A stretch of 64,000 nucleotides of DNA from JAICYJ01 sp045806525 (GTDB lineage Bacteria; Actinomycetota; Thermoleophilia; Gaiellales; JAICJC01), in contig JBJMJD010000014.1 in assembly GCA_045806525.1 (NCBI GenBank), positions 10,102 to 74,101 on the forward strand. The letters run 5' to 3'. The notes beneath the pieces were generated by a model. That model did no database searches. It had not been told where the DNA came from and saw nothing but the letters and a program-made list of their open reading frames with translations. This document shows positions 35,651-46,700 of this stretch, in pieces (positions within the stretch are counted from its first letter, which is position 1; every line of letters begins with the position of its first letter). The position numbers and the translations under genes are program-made.

Positions 35651-36325
35651 ATGCGTGTACTCGTTGTTGAGGACGACCAGCCGCTGGTCCGCATCATGAC
35701 CAAGTCGCTCGAGTCGAACGGGTTCGAGGTGATGTCGGCGTTCGACGGCGAGGACGGCCTGCGCGCGGCGCGGGACGACCGGCCGGACGCGATCGTGCTC
35801 GACCTGCAGCTGCCCCGGCTGAACGGGGTCGACCTGTGCCGGCGGCTGCGGTCGGAGGGCAACTCCGTGCCGATCCTGATGTTGACGGCCCGCAGCACGG
35901 TTCCCGACCGGATCGGGGGCCTGGATGCGGGGGCCGATGACTACCTGGTGAAGCCGTTCTCGCTGGGCGAGCTGGCGGCGCGGCTGCGGGCGCTGGGCCG
36001 GCGCGGCAAGACGACGCCGCAGGTGATCGAGGCTGGGCCGCTGCAGCTGGACACCGGCGCGCGCGAGGCGCGGGTCAACGGCAGCCCGGTCGAGCTGACC
36101 GGCACGGAGTTTGCGCTGCTCGAGTATCTGATGCAGAACGCCGGCCAGGTGCTGTCGCGCGACCAGCTGCGCGAAGAGGTGTGGGGCGAGGGATTCGAAC
36201 CGGCGTCAAACGTCGTCGACATCTACGTGCACTACGTGCGCCGGAAGCTGAAGGCGGCCGGGCTCGAGGTCGATCCGATCCGCACGGTGCGGGGGCTCGG
36301 ATATGCATTCCGCCGCGGGGATTGA
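35651..36325 (+). CDS. OmpR/PhoB-family response regulator
   Basis: 224 residues. Receiver domain with acidic pocket Glu7-Asp8-Asp9, phospho-acceptor Asp51 (VLDLQLP) and Lys in DYLVKPFS; then a winged-helix DNA-binding domain (about 130-222) with LTGTEFALLEYL, VLSRDQL and RTVRGLGYAFR. Its gene overlaps the sensor kinase by 23 bases. Closest in style to mycobacterial MprA/TcrA-like regulators; target genes unknown. Confidence 0.95.
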   Translation: MRVLVVEDDQPLVRIMTKSLESNGFEVMSAFDGEDGLRAARDDRPDAIVLDLQLPRLNGVDLCRRLRSEGNSVPILMLTARSTVPDRIGGLDAGADDYLVKPFSLGELAARLRALGRRGKTTPQVIEAGPLQLDTGAREARVNGSPVELTGTEFALLEYLMQNAGQVLSRDQLREEVWGEGFEPASNVVDIYVHYVRRKLKAAGLEVDPIRTVRGLGYAFRRGD

Positions 36326-37565
36326 GGATCGCCTCTTCACGCCCGCGCGCATCAGGCTGACCGCCTGGTACGTGAGCGTGCTGGCGGCGGTGCTGATCGT
36401 GCTCGGCACGGCGCTGTACCTGGTGGTGCGCGAGCAGCTGCTGAACGGGGTCGACAACGGCGTGAAGCTGGTGGCGGCGAAGGCGACGGAGCAGTGGATC
36501 CGGGCAGACAACGTCGATGTGCACGGGCTCAGCACGGGTCCGTATACGGTCAACTTCCTGCCGCTCGAGTTAGGGGCGCCACTCGCCGTCCAAACGACGC
36601 CCGGCGGGTATATGCACCTGGATAGGGCATCGATGGAGGCTGCTTACACGAACCCGAACGGCAGCGACCTGCGCTCATCCGGGACCTCCGGCGACCGCCA
36701 GCGTGTGTACTCGGTGCGGGTGAAGGCGCCGGACCGGGTGGCGGTGATCCAGGTGACCCGCTCAACCGAGCCGGAGCACGAGGCGCTCAGCAAGCTGCTT
36801 GCGGGGCTACTGATCGGAGGCGCGGGCGGCCTGGTGCTGGCGGGGGTCGGGGGCTGGTGGCTGGCCGGCAAGTCGCTGCGCCCGGTGCGGATCGCGTTCA
36901 ACCGGCAGCACGCGTTCGTGTCGGACGCGTCGCACGAGCTGCGCACGCCGCTGGCCGTGATCCGCGCCAACGCCGAGTTCCTGCAGCAGGAGCAGCCGGA
37001 GAACGTCGAGGCACGAGACATCGTCAGCGAGACCGACCGGCTGTCGTCGCTGGTGGACGCGCTGCTGGCGGTGGCACGGGATGACGACCGCAGCGCAAAG
37101 GCGCTGCACACCCAGGTCAACCTGGCCGAGGTGGTCGAGGCCACCGTCGCGTCGTTTCAGACGGTCACGGCCGACCACGATCTGGAGCTGACACACGCCG
37201 CGCCGGACGAGCTGATGGTGATGGGCGACCGCGATCAGCTGCGCCAGGTGCTGGTGATCCTGCTCGACAACGCGGTGCGCTACACGCCCGCCGGTGGGCG
37301 AATCCACGTGCAGGCCCGGGCGGACGGCAAGGAGGCGGTGCTGACCGTGCACGACACCGGCATCGGAATCCCCGAGGAGGCGCTGCCGCGCGTGTTCGAG
37401 CGGTTCTACCGCGCCGATGATGCGCGCAACCGCCAGTCGGGCGGTGTCGGGCTGGGCCTGGCAATCGCACGCGAGCTGGTCACGCGCCACTCCGGCCGGA
37501 TCTCGGTGACGAGCACCGAGGGCGCCGGCAGCACGTTCACAGTGCGCCTGCCACGCGACACCTGA
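36303..37565 (+). CDS. Membrane sensor histidine kinase
   Basis: 420 residues: membrane helix 1 (about 20-42), extracellular sensor domain of about 120 residues, helix 2 (about 165-188), a very short linker instead of a clear HAMP domain, HisKA with phospho-His211 (SDASHELRTPLAVI), and HATPase with N box (LLDNAVRYTP), DTGIGIPEEALPRVFERFYR and GGVGLGLAI. Phosphorylates the response regulator encoded just upstream. The signal is unknown. Confidence 0.94.
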   Translation: MHSAAGIEDRLFTPARIRLTAWYVSVLAAVLIVLGTALYLVVREQLLNGVDNGVKLVAAKATEQWIRADNVDVHGLSTGPYTVNFLPLELGAPLAVQTTPGGYMHLDRASMEAAYTNPNGSDLRSSGTSGDRQRVYSVRVKAPDRVAVIQVTRSTEPEHEALSKLLAGLLIGGAGGLVLAGVGGWWLAGKSLRPVRIAFNRQHAFVSDASHELRTPLAVIRANAEFLQQEQPENVEARDIVSETDRLSSLVDALLAVARDDDRSAKALHTQVNLAEVVEATVASFQTVTADHDLELTHAAPDELMVMGDRDQLRQVLVILLDNAVRYTPAGGRIHVQARADGKEAVLTVHDTGIGIPEEALPRVFERFYRADDARNRQSGGVGLGLAIARELVTRHSGRISVTSTEGAGSTFTVRLPRDT

Positions 37566-37609
37566 CCCGCGGCAAAGCCGGCGCAGGCCCCGCGAGCCGC
37601 GCTGCGGAG

Positions 37610-37615
37610 TAGATT
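37610..37615 (+). promoter_or_regulatory. -10 box TAGATT before the leucine-catabolism operon
   Basis: TAGATT, nine bases, then ATG at 37625. The spacing equals that of the trp leader. Confidence 0.45.
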
Positions 37616-37624
37616 GCCGGACGG

Positions 37625-39204
<1,580 letters not shown>

Positions 39205-39208
<4 letters not shown>

Positions 39209-39978
39209 CCGAGATCCTGCTGACACGACACGGCCCGGTCACGACCCTCACCATGAACCGGCCGGAGCTGCGGAACGCCATCGGCCCCTCGCTGATCGCC
39301 CAGCTGACGCAGCTGTTCGCCGCGCTGGCCATGGACGACTCACGCGTGATGGTGCTGACCGGTGCCGGCTCCGCCTTCTCGGCCGGCGCCGACATCGACT
39401 GGATGCGTGCCAGCCGCGACCTCCCCCACGAGCAGAACGTCGGCGACGCTGCCGCCGCCCGCACCATGTTCGAGACGATCGACTCGTTCCCGAAGCCCGT
39501 TATCGCACGGGTGAACGGCCACGCGCTGGGCGGCGGCATCGGCCTTGTTGCCTGCGCAGACATCGCGATTACTGTGCCGGACGCCGTGTTCGGCTTCTCC
39601 GAAGTGCGCCTGGGCCTGATCCCGGCCATGATCTCCCCCTATGTGCTGCGCTCCATCGGCCCCGGACACGCCCGCGCGCTGTTCACCAGCGGCCGTCGCT
39701 TCGGCGCGGCCGAGGCGCTGTCGCTCGGCCTCGTCCACGCTGTCGTCGAGCCGGACGCCCTGGACGCCGCCGTGGCCGAAGCGGCTGCCGACATGCTGCG
39801 CGGGGGACCGGTCGCGATCGCCGAGGCCAAGCGCCTGATCCGCGATGCCACCGCCCCGCTGGCGCTGCCCGACCTGGCCGAGCGGCTGGCCGCACTGCGG
39901 GCCGGCCCCGAGGGCCAGGAGGGCCTGACCGCGTTCCTGGAGAAACGGGACCCGGGATGGACATCCGGCGCATCCTGA
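39205..39978 (+). CDS. liuC: Methylglutaconyl-CoA hydratase-like crotonase
   Basis: Hydrates 3-methylglutaconyl-CoA to HMG-CoA, the step after the carboxylase. 257 residues. The oxyanion region FSAGADIDWM is intact; the first Glu of true enoyl-CoA hydratases is Gly (GGGIGLVACAD) and the retained Glu is in FSEVRLGLIPAMISPYV, the pattern of the LiuC/AUH group. GTG start. The last 22 bases overlap the biotin carboxylase gene. Confidence 0.88.
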
Positions 39979-41672
39979 TCGCCAACCGCGGCGAGATCGC
40001 GGTGCGCGTGATCCGCGCCTGCCGGGAGCTCGGCATCGACCCGATCGCCGCCTACGAGCCGGACGACCGCGACGCCCTGCACGTCGCACTGGCCGCCGAG
40101 GCGCGCGAGGTGGACAGCTACCTGAACGCGGACGCGCTGGTGGCGGCCGGCGAGGGCTGCGATGCCGTCCACCCTGGCTACGGCTACCTGGCCGAGAACG
40201 CCGACTTCGCCGAGGCGGTCGCCCGCGCCGGTCTGCGCTGGATCGGCCCTCCGCCATCCGCCATGCGGGCGCTGGGCGACAAGATCGAGGCCCGCCGGCT
40301 GGCCGAGGCTGCCGGCGTCCCCGTCGTGCCCGGCTACGCCGGCGTGCTGTTGGACGACGAGACGCTGCTGGCCGAAGGCCTGCGGCTGGGCCCGCCGCTG
40401 CTCGTGAAGGCCGCGGCCGGCGGCGGCGGCCGCGGCATGCGGGAGGTGGACGACCCAGCCGACCTTCCGGATGCGATCGCCGCCGCTCGCCGCGAGGCCG
40501 CCGCGGCGTTCGGGGACGACCGCGTGTTCCTCGAGCGGAGGCTGGCCGCGGCTCGCCACGTCGAGGTGCAGATCCTGTGCGACTCACACGGCCGCGCCGT
40601 CCACCTGGGCGAGCGCGACTGCTCGATCCAGCGCCGCCACCAGAAGATCGTCGAGGAGTCACCCTCGCCCGCCGTCGACGGCGAGCTGCGCTCGCAGCTC
40701 GGCGATGCGGCCCTGGCGGTGGCCGCGGCAACCAGATATGAGGGCGCCGGTACCGTCGAGTTCCTGCTCGACGGCGACGGCGGCTGGTGGTTCCTCGAGC
40801 TGAACGCGCGCCTGCAGGTCGAGCACCCCGTCACCGAGGCCGTCTGCGGCATCGACCTGGTACGCGCCCAGATCGAGGTGGCAGCCGGCCTGCCGCTGGA
40901 GCTGGAGCAGGCCGATGTCGTTCCGCGCGGTCACGCCATCGAGAGCCGTCTCTACGCCGAGGATCCCGCGGCCGGCTTCCTGCCCGCCACCGGCACGCTG
41001 CACCGCTTCCGGCTGCCGGCCTGGCCCGGCGTGCGCTGCGACAGCGGTGTCCGCGAGGGCGACACCGTCGGCACCCGCTACGACCCGCTCCTCGCCAAGC
41101 TGATCGCCCATGCCGCTGACCGCGACGCCTGCGTCGAGAAGCTGTCGGCAGCCCTCGCCGACGTGGTCGTCCTGGGCGTGACCACCAACCTCGGATTCCT
41201 GCGCTGGGCGCTCGGCCACCGCCGGTTCCGAAGCGGAGAGGCGACCACGGCGTTCGTGGCCGAGCAGTGGTCGCCGGAGCTGGTGCCGCCGCTGCCCGAG
41301 GGCGCCGCCGCTGCCGGGGACGACCTCTGGCACCAGCTCGCGGACGCCGACGCCGGCGACGACACCGAGCTGATCGTCGAGGGCGAGCACGCCCTGTACC
41401 GCGGCTGGGCCCACCGGCTGGCCGCCGACGACCAGGAGCCGGTCGCCATCGCAGCCGCGGCCGGGTCGCTGTCGGCGCCGATGCCGGGAACCGTGCTCGA
41501 GGTGCTGGTGTCGCCGGGTGACGCCGTCTCGGCCGGCCAGGTGCTGGTGCTGCTCGAGGCGATGAAGATGGAGCTGGCCGTGCACGCGCCGGCGGACGGC
41601 ACCGTCTCGGCGGTGCATGTGTCGGGCGGCGAGCTGGTACGGGCCGGGCAGCCGCTGGCGGAGGTCGAGTGA
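39957..41672 (+). CDS. liuD: Biotin carboxylase-BCCP subunit (alpha) of methylcrotonyl-CoA carboxylase
   Basis: ATP-dependent carboxylation of biotin. 571 residues: biotin carboxylase (1-445) with ILIANRGEIAVR, HPGYGYLAENA, KAAAGGGGRGM, RDCSIQRRHQK and ELNARLQVEH; then a biotinyl domain at the C-terminus with Lys537 in LEAMKMELA. Shorter than usual MCC alpha chains (about 650) because the connecting BT domain is minimal, more like actinobacterial AccA-type chains. Pairs with the beta subunit at 37625. ATG lies inside the hydratase gene. Confidence 0.92.
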   Translation: MDIRRILIANRGEIAVRVIRACRELGIDPIAAYEPDDRDALHVALAAEAREVDSYLNADALVAAGEGCDAVHPGYGYLAENADFAEAVARAGLRWIGPPPSAMRALGDKIEARRLAEAAGVPVVPGYAGVLLDDETLLAEGLRLGPPLLVKAAAGGGGRGMREVDDPADLPDAIAAARREAAAAFGDDRVFLERRLAAARHVEVQILCDSHGRAVHLGERDCSIQRRHQKIVEESPSPAVDGELRSQLGDAALAVAAATRYEGAGTVEFLLDGDGGWWFLELNARLQVEHPVTEAVCGIDLVRAQIEVAAGLPLELEQADVVPRGHAIESRLYAEDPAAGFLPATGTLHRFRLPAWPGVRCDSGVREGDTVGTRYDPLLAKLIAHAADRDACVEKLSAALADVVVLGVTTNLGFLRWALGHRRFRSGEATTAFVAEQWSPELVPPLPEGAAAAGDDLWHQLADADAGDDTELIVEGEHALYRGWAHRLAADDQEPVAIAAAAGSLSAPMPGTVLEVLVSPGDAVSAGQVLVLLEAMKMELAVHAPADGTVSAVHVSGGELVRAGQPLAEVE

Positions 41673-42526
41673 CCCCGGCCCGCGTCACCGTGGTCGAGGT
41701 CGGGCCCCGGGACGGCCTCCAGAACGAGGCCGCGATCGTGCCCACCGCCGCCAAGGTGCGGTTCATCGAAATGCTGGCCGCAGCCGGCTTGCCGGTGGTC
41801 GAGGCCACCTCGTTCGTGCACCCGGCCGCGGTGCCGCAGCTGGCCGACGCCGACCAGGTGCTGCCCGCGATCGCCCGCCGGCCCGGCGTCCGCTATCCGG
41901 TGCTGGTGCCGAACATGCGCGGCATGGAGCGGGCGGTCGCCGCCGGCGCCGACGCGATCGCGGTGTTCACCGCGGCATCGGAGGCGTTCTCGCAGGCCAA
42001 CATCCGCATGACCATCGCCGAGTCGCTGGAGGCGTTCGCGCCCGTCCTTCAAGCCGCCCGAGCGGCCGGCATGTGGACGCGCGGCTACGTGTCGACGGCC
42101 TTCGGCTGCCCCTACCAGGGCGAGGTCGACCCGTCCGCCGTCGCCGACGTGGCTGTCGCGCTTCACGAGCTCGGCTGCGACCAGATCTCGGTCGGCGACA
42201 CGATCGGGGTGGCCGAGCCCGACGACATCGGCCGCGTCCTTTCGCCGCTGGTCGATCGGCTGCCGGCCGAGCGGCTGGCGCTGCACCTCCACGACACGCG
42301 CGGCCGCGCCATCGACAACGCCGCGGCCGGCCTGCGCCTCGGCATCACCACCTTCGATGCCTCCGCGTCCGGCCTGGGAGGATGCCCGTTCGCGCCCGGC
42401 GCACCGGGCAACCTGGCCACCGAGACGCTGGTCTCATGGCTGCACGGCCTCGGCATCGAGACCGGCGTGGAGGGGCCGGCGCTGCTCGAGGCGTCGGCCT
42501 ACATCCGCTCCCAGCTGGGCGCTTAG
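41669..42526 (+). CDS. liuE: Hydroxymethylglutaryl-CoA lyase
   Basis: Cleaves HMG-CoA to acetyl-CoA and acetoacetate, the last step of leucine catabolism. 285 residues, HMGL-like TIM barrel: VEVGPRDGLQNE at the N-terminus with the metal Asp, LHLHDTRGRAIDN with metal histidines, and the catalytic Cys loop GLGGCPFAPGA. GTG start overlaps the carboxylase stop (GTGA). Its stop codon is the left edge of the 32-bp repeat shared with the glyA/upp junction. Confidence 0.93.
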   Translation: MTPARVTVVEVGPRDGLQNEAAIVPTAAKVRFIEMLAAAGLPVVEATSFVHPAAVPQLADADQVLPAIARRPGVRYPVLVPNMRGMERAVAAGADAIAVFTAASEAFSQANIRMTIAESLEAFAPVLQAARAAGMWTRGYVSTAFGCPYQGEVDPSAVADVAVALHELGCDQISVGDTIGVAEPDDIGRVLSPLVDRLPAERLALHLHDTRGRAIDNAAAGLRLGITTFDASASGLGGCPFAPGAPGNLATETLVSWLHGLGIETGVEGPALLEASAYIRSQLGA

Positions 42527-42554
42527 ATGATTGATTCCACGAGCTACGCGGCGC
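42523..42554 (+). repeat. 32-bp gene-junction repeat, copy 2 (after HMG-CoA lyase)
   Basis: One mismatch to 7145-7176 (other strand). Begins with the TTAG of the HMG-CoA lyase stop and continues ATGATTGATTCCACGAGC. The frame from ATG 42527 starts MIDSTSYAAP, echoing the first residues of Upp (MVDSTSYAAL), but no convincing gene follows. The rest of the 156-base gap to the PPIase gene holds no other recognisable element apart from the inverted partial copy at its right end. Confidence 0.75.
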
Positions 42555-42673
42555 CGGATCTTGTCTGGGACACGCCGGACGCCACGATCGTCCTTGGCCA
42601 GGACAAGCCCAGCCTGCCCTGCGGACGCTCCCGACGCCCGGCGCGCCCCATCCTGCGCCCAGCATCCATGCGT

Positions 42674-42691
42674 CCCGTGGATTCAACCATC
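42674..42691 (-). repeat. Inverted partial copy of the gene-junction repeat at the PPIase 3' end
   Basis: Minus strand GATGGTTGAATCCACGGG matches 15 of 18 bases of 42526-42543 and 16 of 18 of the glyA/upp copy. It includes the last codons and TGA stop of the PPIase gene. With copy 2 it brackets the intergenic gap as an inverted repeat. Confidence 0.6.
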
Positions 42692-43156
42692 GCTCTCCGA
42701 GATCTTCACGCTCTCCATGCGTACGTCCTCGACCGGGCGGTCGCGGGCGTCGGTCTCGATCGCCTGGATCGTGTCGACCACGTCCATGCCGCTCGTTACC
42801 TGCCCGAACGCCGTGTGCTTGCCGTCCAGCCACGGCGTCGCCGGTGCCGTCACGATGAAGAACTGGCTGCCGTTCGTGTTCGGCCCTGCGTTGGCCATGG
42901 CCAGTGTGCCCCGCACGATCGGGTGGTCGTTGATCTCGTCGTCGAACTTGTAGCCGGGGCCGCCGGTGCCGATGCCCTCCGGGCAACCGCCCTGAATCAT
43001 GAAATCAGGTATCACGCGGTGGAAGACCAGCCCGTCGAAGAAGCCCTCTCCGGCCAGCTTGGTGAAGTTGGCCACGGTCTTGGGCGCGTCGTCGGAGAAA
43101 AGCTCCAGCTCGATCGTTCCGTGGTTGGTCTCGATGGTGGCATTGGTGTTGGCCAT
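42683..43156 (-). CDS. Cyclophilin-type peptidyl-prolyl cis-trans isomerase
   Basis: 157 residues, single cyclophilin domain without a signal peptide, so cytoplasmic. The active-site Arg/Phe segment VFHRVIPDFMIQGGCPEGIGTGGPGY (in parts), then ANAGPNTNGSQFFI and LDGKHTAFGQV, are all present. Shine-Dalgarno GGAG seven bases before ATG; a likely promoter is CTGACG, 16 bases, TACAGT on the minus strand near 43190-43217. The last two codons and the stop belong to a repeat. Confidence 0.95.
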   Translation of the reverse strand: MANTNATIETNHGTIELELFSDDAPKTVANFTKLAGEGFFDGLVFHRVIPDFMIQGGCPEGIGTGGPGYKFDDEINDHPIVRGTLAMANAGPNTNGSQFFIVTAPATPWLDGKHTAFGQVTSGMDVVDTIQAIETDARDRPVEDVRMESVKISESDG

Positions 43157-43226
43157 GTGGGGCTCCAGTGGTCGCGTTTTGAGTCCCGCACTGTAGTCCG
43201 TCCGACCTGCGCGTCAGGCTGCCCAT

Positions 43227-43700
43227 ATGCACTGGTACACCGACGTCATCAAGAAGTACGCGGTTTTCAACGGCCGGGCGGCACGTCCCGAGTTCTGGTG
43301 GTTCGTGCTGATCAACCTGATCATCGCCGCCGTCATCAACCTCGTTTTCAGCGCGATCGGTGGACGCAACACCGGACAGGTCGTCAGCGACATCTACTCG
43401 CTGGCCGTGCTGCTGCCCAGCCTCGGCGTCGGCATTCGCCGCCTGCACGACACGAACCGCAGCGGCTGGTGGTACCTGCTCGTGTTTATCCCGATCATCG
43501 GCTGGATCGTGCTGATCGTGTTCCTGGCAATGGCGAGCGACCCCGGACCGAACAGGTACGGCCCGAACCCGCAGAACCCCGACGCAGGCGCGGGCGGCAT
43601 GCAGTTCGATCCGCAGACGGGCGAGCGCCTCTCACCCACGCCGCGCTTCGATCCGCAGACGGGGCAGCCCCTGACGCCGCCGTCCGACCCACCGGCCTGA
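43227..43700 (+). CDS. DUF805 membrane protein with tandem FDPQTG tail
   Basis: 157 residues. Residues 1-110 are a DUF805 domain: FNGRAARPEFWWFVL, about three to four hydrophobic helices, IRRLHDTNRSGWWYLL. The tail is hydrophilic, Pro-rich, and contains two copies of FDPQTG followed by a short variable part. Function unknown. AGG about nine bases upstream of the ATG is a weak ribosome-binding site. Confidence 0.88.
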   Translation: MHWYTDVIKKYAVFNGRAARPEFWWFVLINLIIAAVINLVFSAIGGRNTGQVVSDIYSLAVLLPSLGVGIRRLHDTNRSGWWYLLVFIPIIGWIVLIVFLAMASDPGPNRYGPNPQNPDAGAGGMQFDPQTGERLSPTPRFDPQTGQPLTPPSDPPA

Positions 43701-43712
43701 CGGCGCCCGCGC

Positions 43713-46700
43713 TCAGCGCGACGCGCAGCGGCCCAGCGCCGGCTCGGCGCCCACCCGCTCGTAGACGGCGCGGGCCTCACCCACGCGACCCATCAGCTCC
43801 AGACAGCGGGCCTGCTCGAACACGCAGCCGAGCCGCCGGAAGCCGGCCTCGGCCCGGGCCAGTGCCAGCTCGTCGCCGGCCAGGCCGCGGGCGCGATCGA
43901 TCTGGGCAACGGCCCGCGGCAGCTGGTCGCTGCCGCTGAGCGCGTCGACCGTCGCAAGCGTCTCGTCCAGGTCGTCCCAGCGCCCGAGCGCGGCCTGCGC
44001 CTCGGCGGTGACCGCGAGCACCCAGATCCGCGAGAACGGCACCGACGCCACCCGCTCCAGGGCCAGCTGCGGCTCGCCGGCGCCGAGCAGCGCGTGCGCG
44101 ACGATCAGATCGAACTGGGCCGGCACGCGACCGATCCGCCGCTCGATCGTGTCGGCCCGCTCGTTCTGGCCGCGCAGCAGGTGGACGGCCGCGGCCACGC
44201 CTCCGACCAGGCCCGGCACGTTCAGGCGCCGCCCGGGGCCGTCCTGACGGAACACCTCCAGGAAGCTGTCGTGGGCGCGCAGCGCGTCGTCCCAGCGATC
44301 CCAGTAGAAGTACGCCTCGACGCGGGTGCGCGCCGGATACGCCACCCACCGGCGATCGCCGCCGGCCACCAGCTCGTCGGCGAGATCCGCCGCCGCCACG
44401 GCTCCGGCGTAGTCGCCCAGCGCGGTGCGGTGGCGGGCCGTCGCCGCGCAGATGTCCATCTGCTCCTCGCGGAAGGCGATGCTCCGGATCAGCGACATGC
44501 GCCGCTCGAAGGCCTCGGACGCCTCCTCGAACCGGCGCAGCGCCACCAGCAGCGTCGCCCGCGCATCCAGCGCGGCCGAGATCACGAGCGGACCCGAGCG
44601 CTCCAGCCGCTCGGCGATCGCGAGCGCCTGGTCGGCCACCTCGAGCGCCTGCTCCTGCGGTGGGTCGGTGTGCTCGAATCGCCACACCACCAGTGCCTTG
44701 GCGACCAGCAGCCGGGCCTGCAGCACCGACGCGTCGGCCGATAGCGCATTGCGCAGGCCCTCGTCGATCTCTGCCTCGATCGCCTCGCGGGTGGGTGCCG
44801 CCCGCAGGTGCAGGCCGCCCCAGCGGGTCGGAAGATCGACCCACTTCCACGACAGCCGTGCCATGTCGTGCTCACCCAGGCCGGCTCGGTGGCCGTGCTC
44901 CAGCGCCTGGCCGTAGGCGTCGAGCGCGTCGTCCAGCTGCTCGGCCATCCAGTAGGCGTCGCCGACGGCCTCGGCCGCCAGCGAGCGGTCGCGCTCGCCG
45001 TTCGCCAGCGACTGGGCCAGCCCGGCCTGGCGCAGAGCCAGGCCGTGCGCGTACACCTTTCGTGCCTCCGACGCCGCCCGCAGGAGCATGCGGACGGCAT
45101 CGGGACGTGCCTCCGACGTTCCCAGCGAGACGGCCGACGCGTAGTGGCCGGCCACGGTCTGCGGCTCGGCGTCGCGGCGGTCCTCCAGCCAGCGGGCCAG
45201 CTGCATGTGGATCCTGCCCCGCTCGCTGCGGGGCATCGTCTCGTAGGCGACGTCGCGAATCAGCACGTGCTTGAAGCCCCAGCCCGAGCCGAGCGCGATC
45301 AACAGGTCGCGGCGTGACAGGTTGGCGATCAGCCGCTTGTGCACACCCTCCGGATTGATCACCGCCAGCTCTTCGTCGCCGAACGTGCGGCCGATCACCG
45401 CCGCCCGCTGCATGAAGCGCTTCTCCTCGACCGGAAGCAGGTCGAGTCGTGCCGCGATCACCCCCTGCACGGTCAGCGGCATCGCGTCGCCGCCCTCAGC
45501 CGCCATCGCCAGCAGCTCCTCGAGGAAGAACGGGTTGCCCCCGGCCAGCTCGACCGCCTGCCGCGCGTCCTCATCGTCGGACGGCAGCGCCCCGGCCAGG
45601 CGCTGCATCTCGGACTGCTCGATCGCATCCAGCGTGACAACGGTGGCGTTCCGGATCCCAGAGCCCCAGTCCGGCCGCGCCCGCAGCAGATCGTCCCGGG
45701 CCATGCAGAGGATCACCAGCGGCCCGCGGATGTCGCCGGTGGCGAGCGACTCGACCAGGTCGAGCAGCGCCGGCTCGGCCCAGTGCACGTCCTCGAGCAC
45801 CACAAGCACCGGCTGCAGGCCCGACAGCGCCGTCAGCACCAGACGCCAGGCGTCGCGGCCGCGGCCCATATCCTCGAAGTCGTCGTCGGGCGGCGGCGAA
45901 GGGTCGTCATCGCCGGACAGACCCGCGGTGCGAAGCACGTCGTCGATCTCCCGCTCGCGGCCGTCGCCCAGGAGCGCCCGCAGACGCAGCTCGGCCTGGC
46001 TTCGGGCCTGCTCCCGCGGCGCGTCGCCGGCGATGTCCGCAGCCCGCAACAACACCTCCGAGAGCGGAGCGTAGGGACCGCCCTCGCCGTAGGGCAGGCA
46101 GCGCCCCAGCCAGACGACCGGAGGCTGCGGCTGCAGCTGCAGCTCGATCACGACCTCCTCGGCCAGCCGGCTCTTGCCGATGCCGGGCTCGCCGATCACC
46201 GTGATCAGATGTGGGCGCCGGTGCTCCACCGCGCGCGACACCAGCGAGGTGATCAGCGAGAGCTCGCCCGTGCGTCCCACGAACGGGCCTCGGGAACGGC
46301 GACGGCGGTAGGCGGTGGCCGGCGCGAGGCCGGCCACGGCATAGGCGACGACCGGCCCGCCGCGGCCCTTCACGACCAGCGACCGCGGCTGCATGGTGCG
46401 AACGATCGGCTCAAGCGCCCGGAAGGTGGGCTCGCCGATCAGCACCTCGCCCGGCTCGGCGGCCTGTTGCAGCCGCGCGGCCAGGTTCACGATCTCGCCG
46501 GTGACCAGGAAGTCGCGGCCGGGCGTGGTGCCGGCGACGACAACGCCCGTGTAGATGCCGATCCGCAGGTCGCAGTCGACGCCGTGCCGGCGACCTACGC
46601 TGGTCAGCCGCGAGATCATGGTCAGGGCCGCGCGGACGGCCCGCTCCGGGTCGTCCTCGTGCGACTGGGGAACGCCGAACACGGCCATCACGGCGTCGCC

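Noticed and set aside
42527..43939. Long plus-strand frame beginning MIDSTSYAAP
   Set aside because: After the repeat and the gap it runs antisense through the PPIase gene and out of frame through DUF805; only its first ten codons have a parallel (Upp). Treated as repeat, not a gene.
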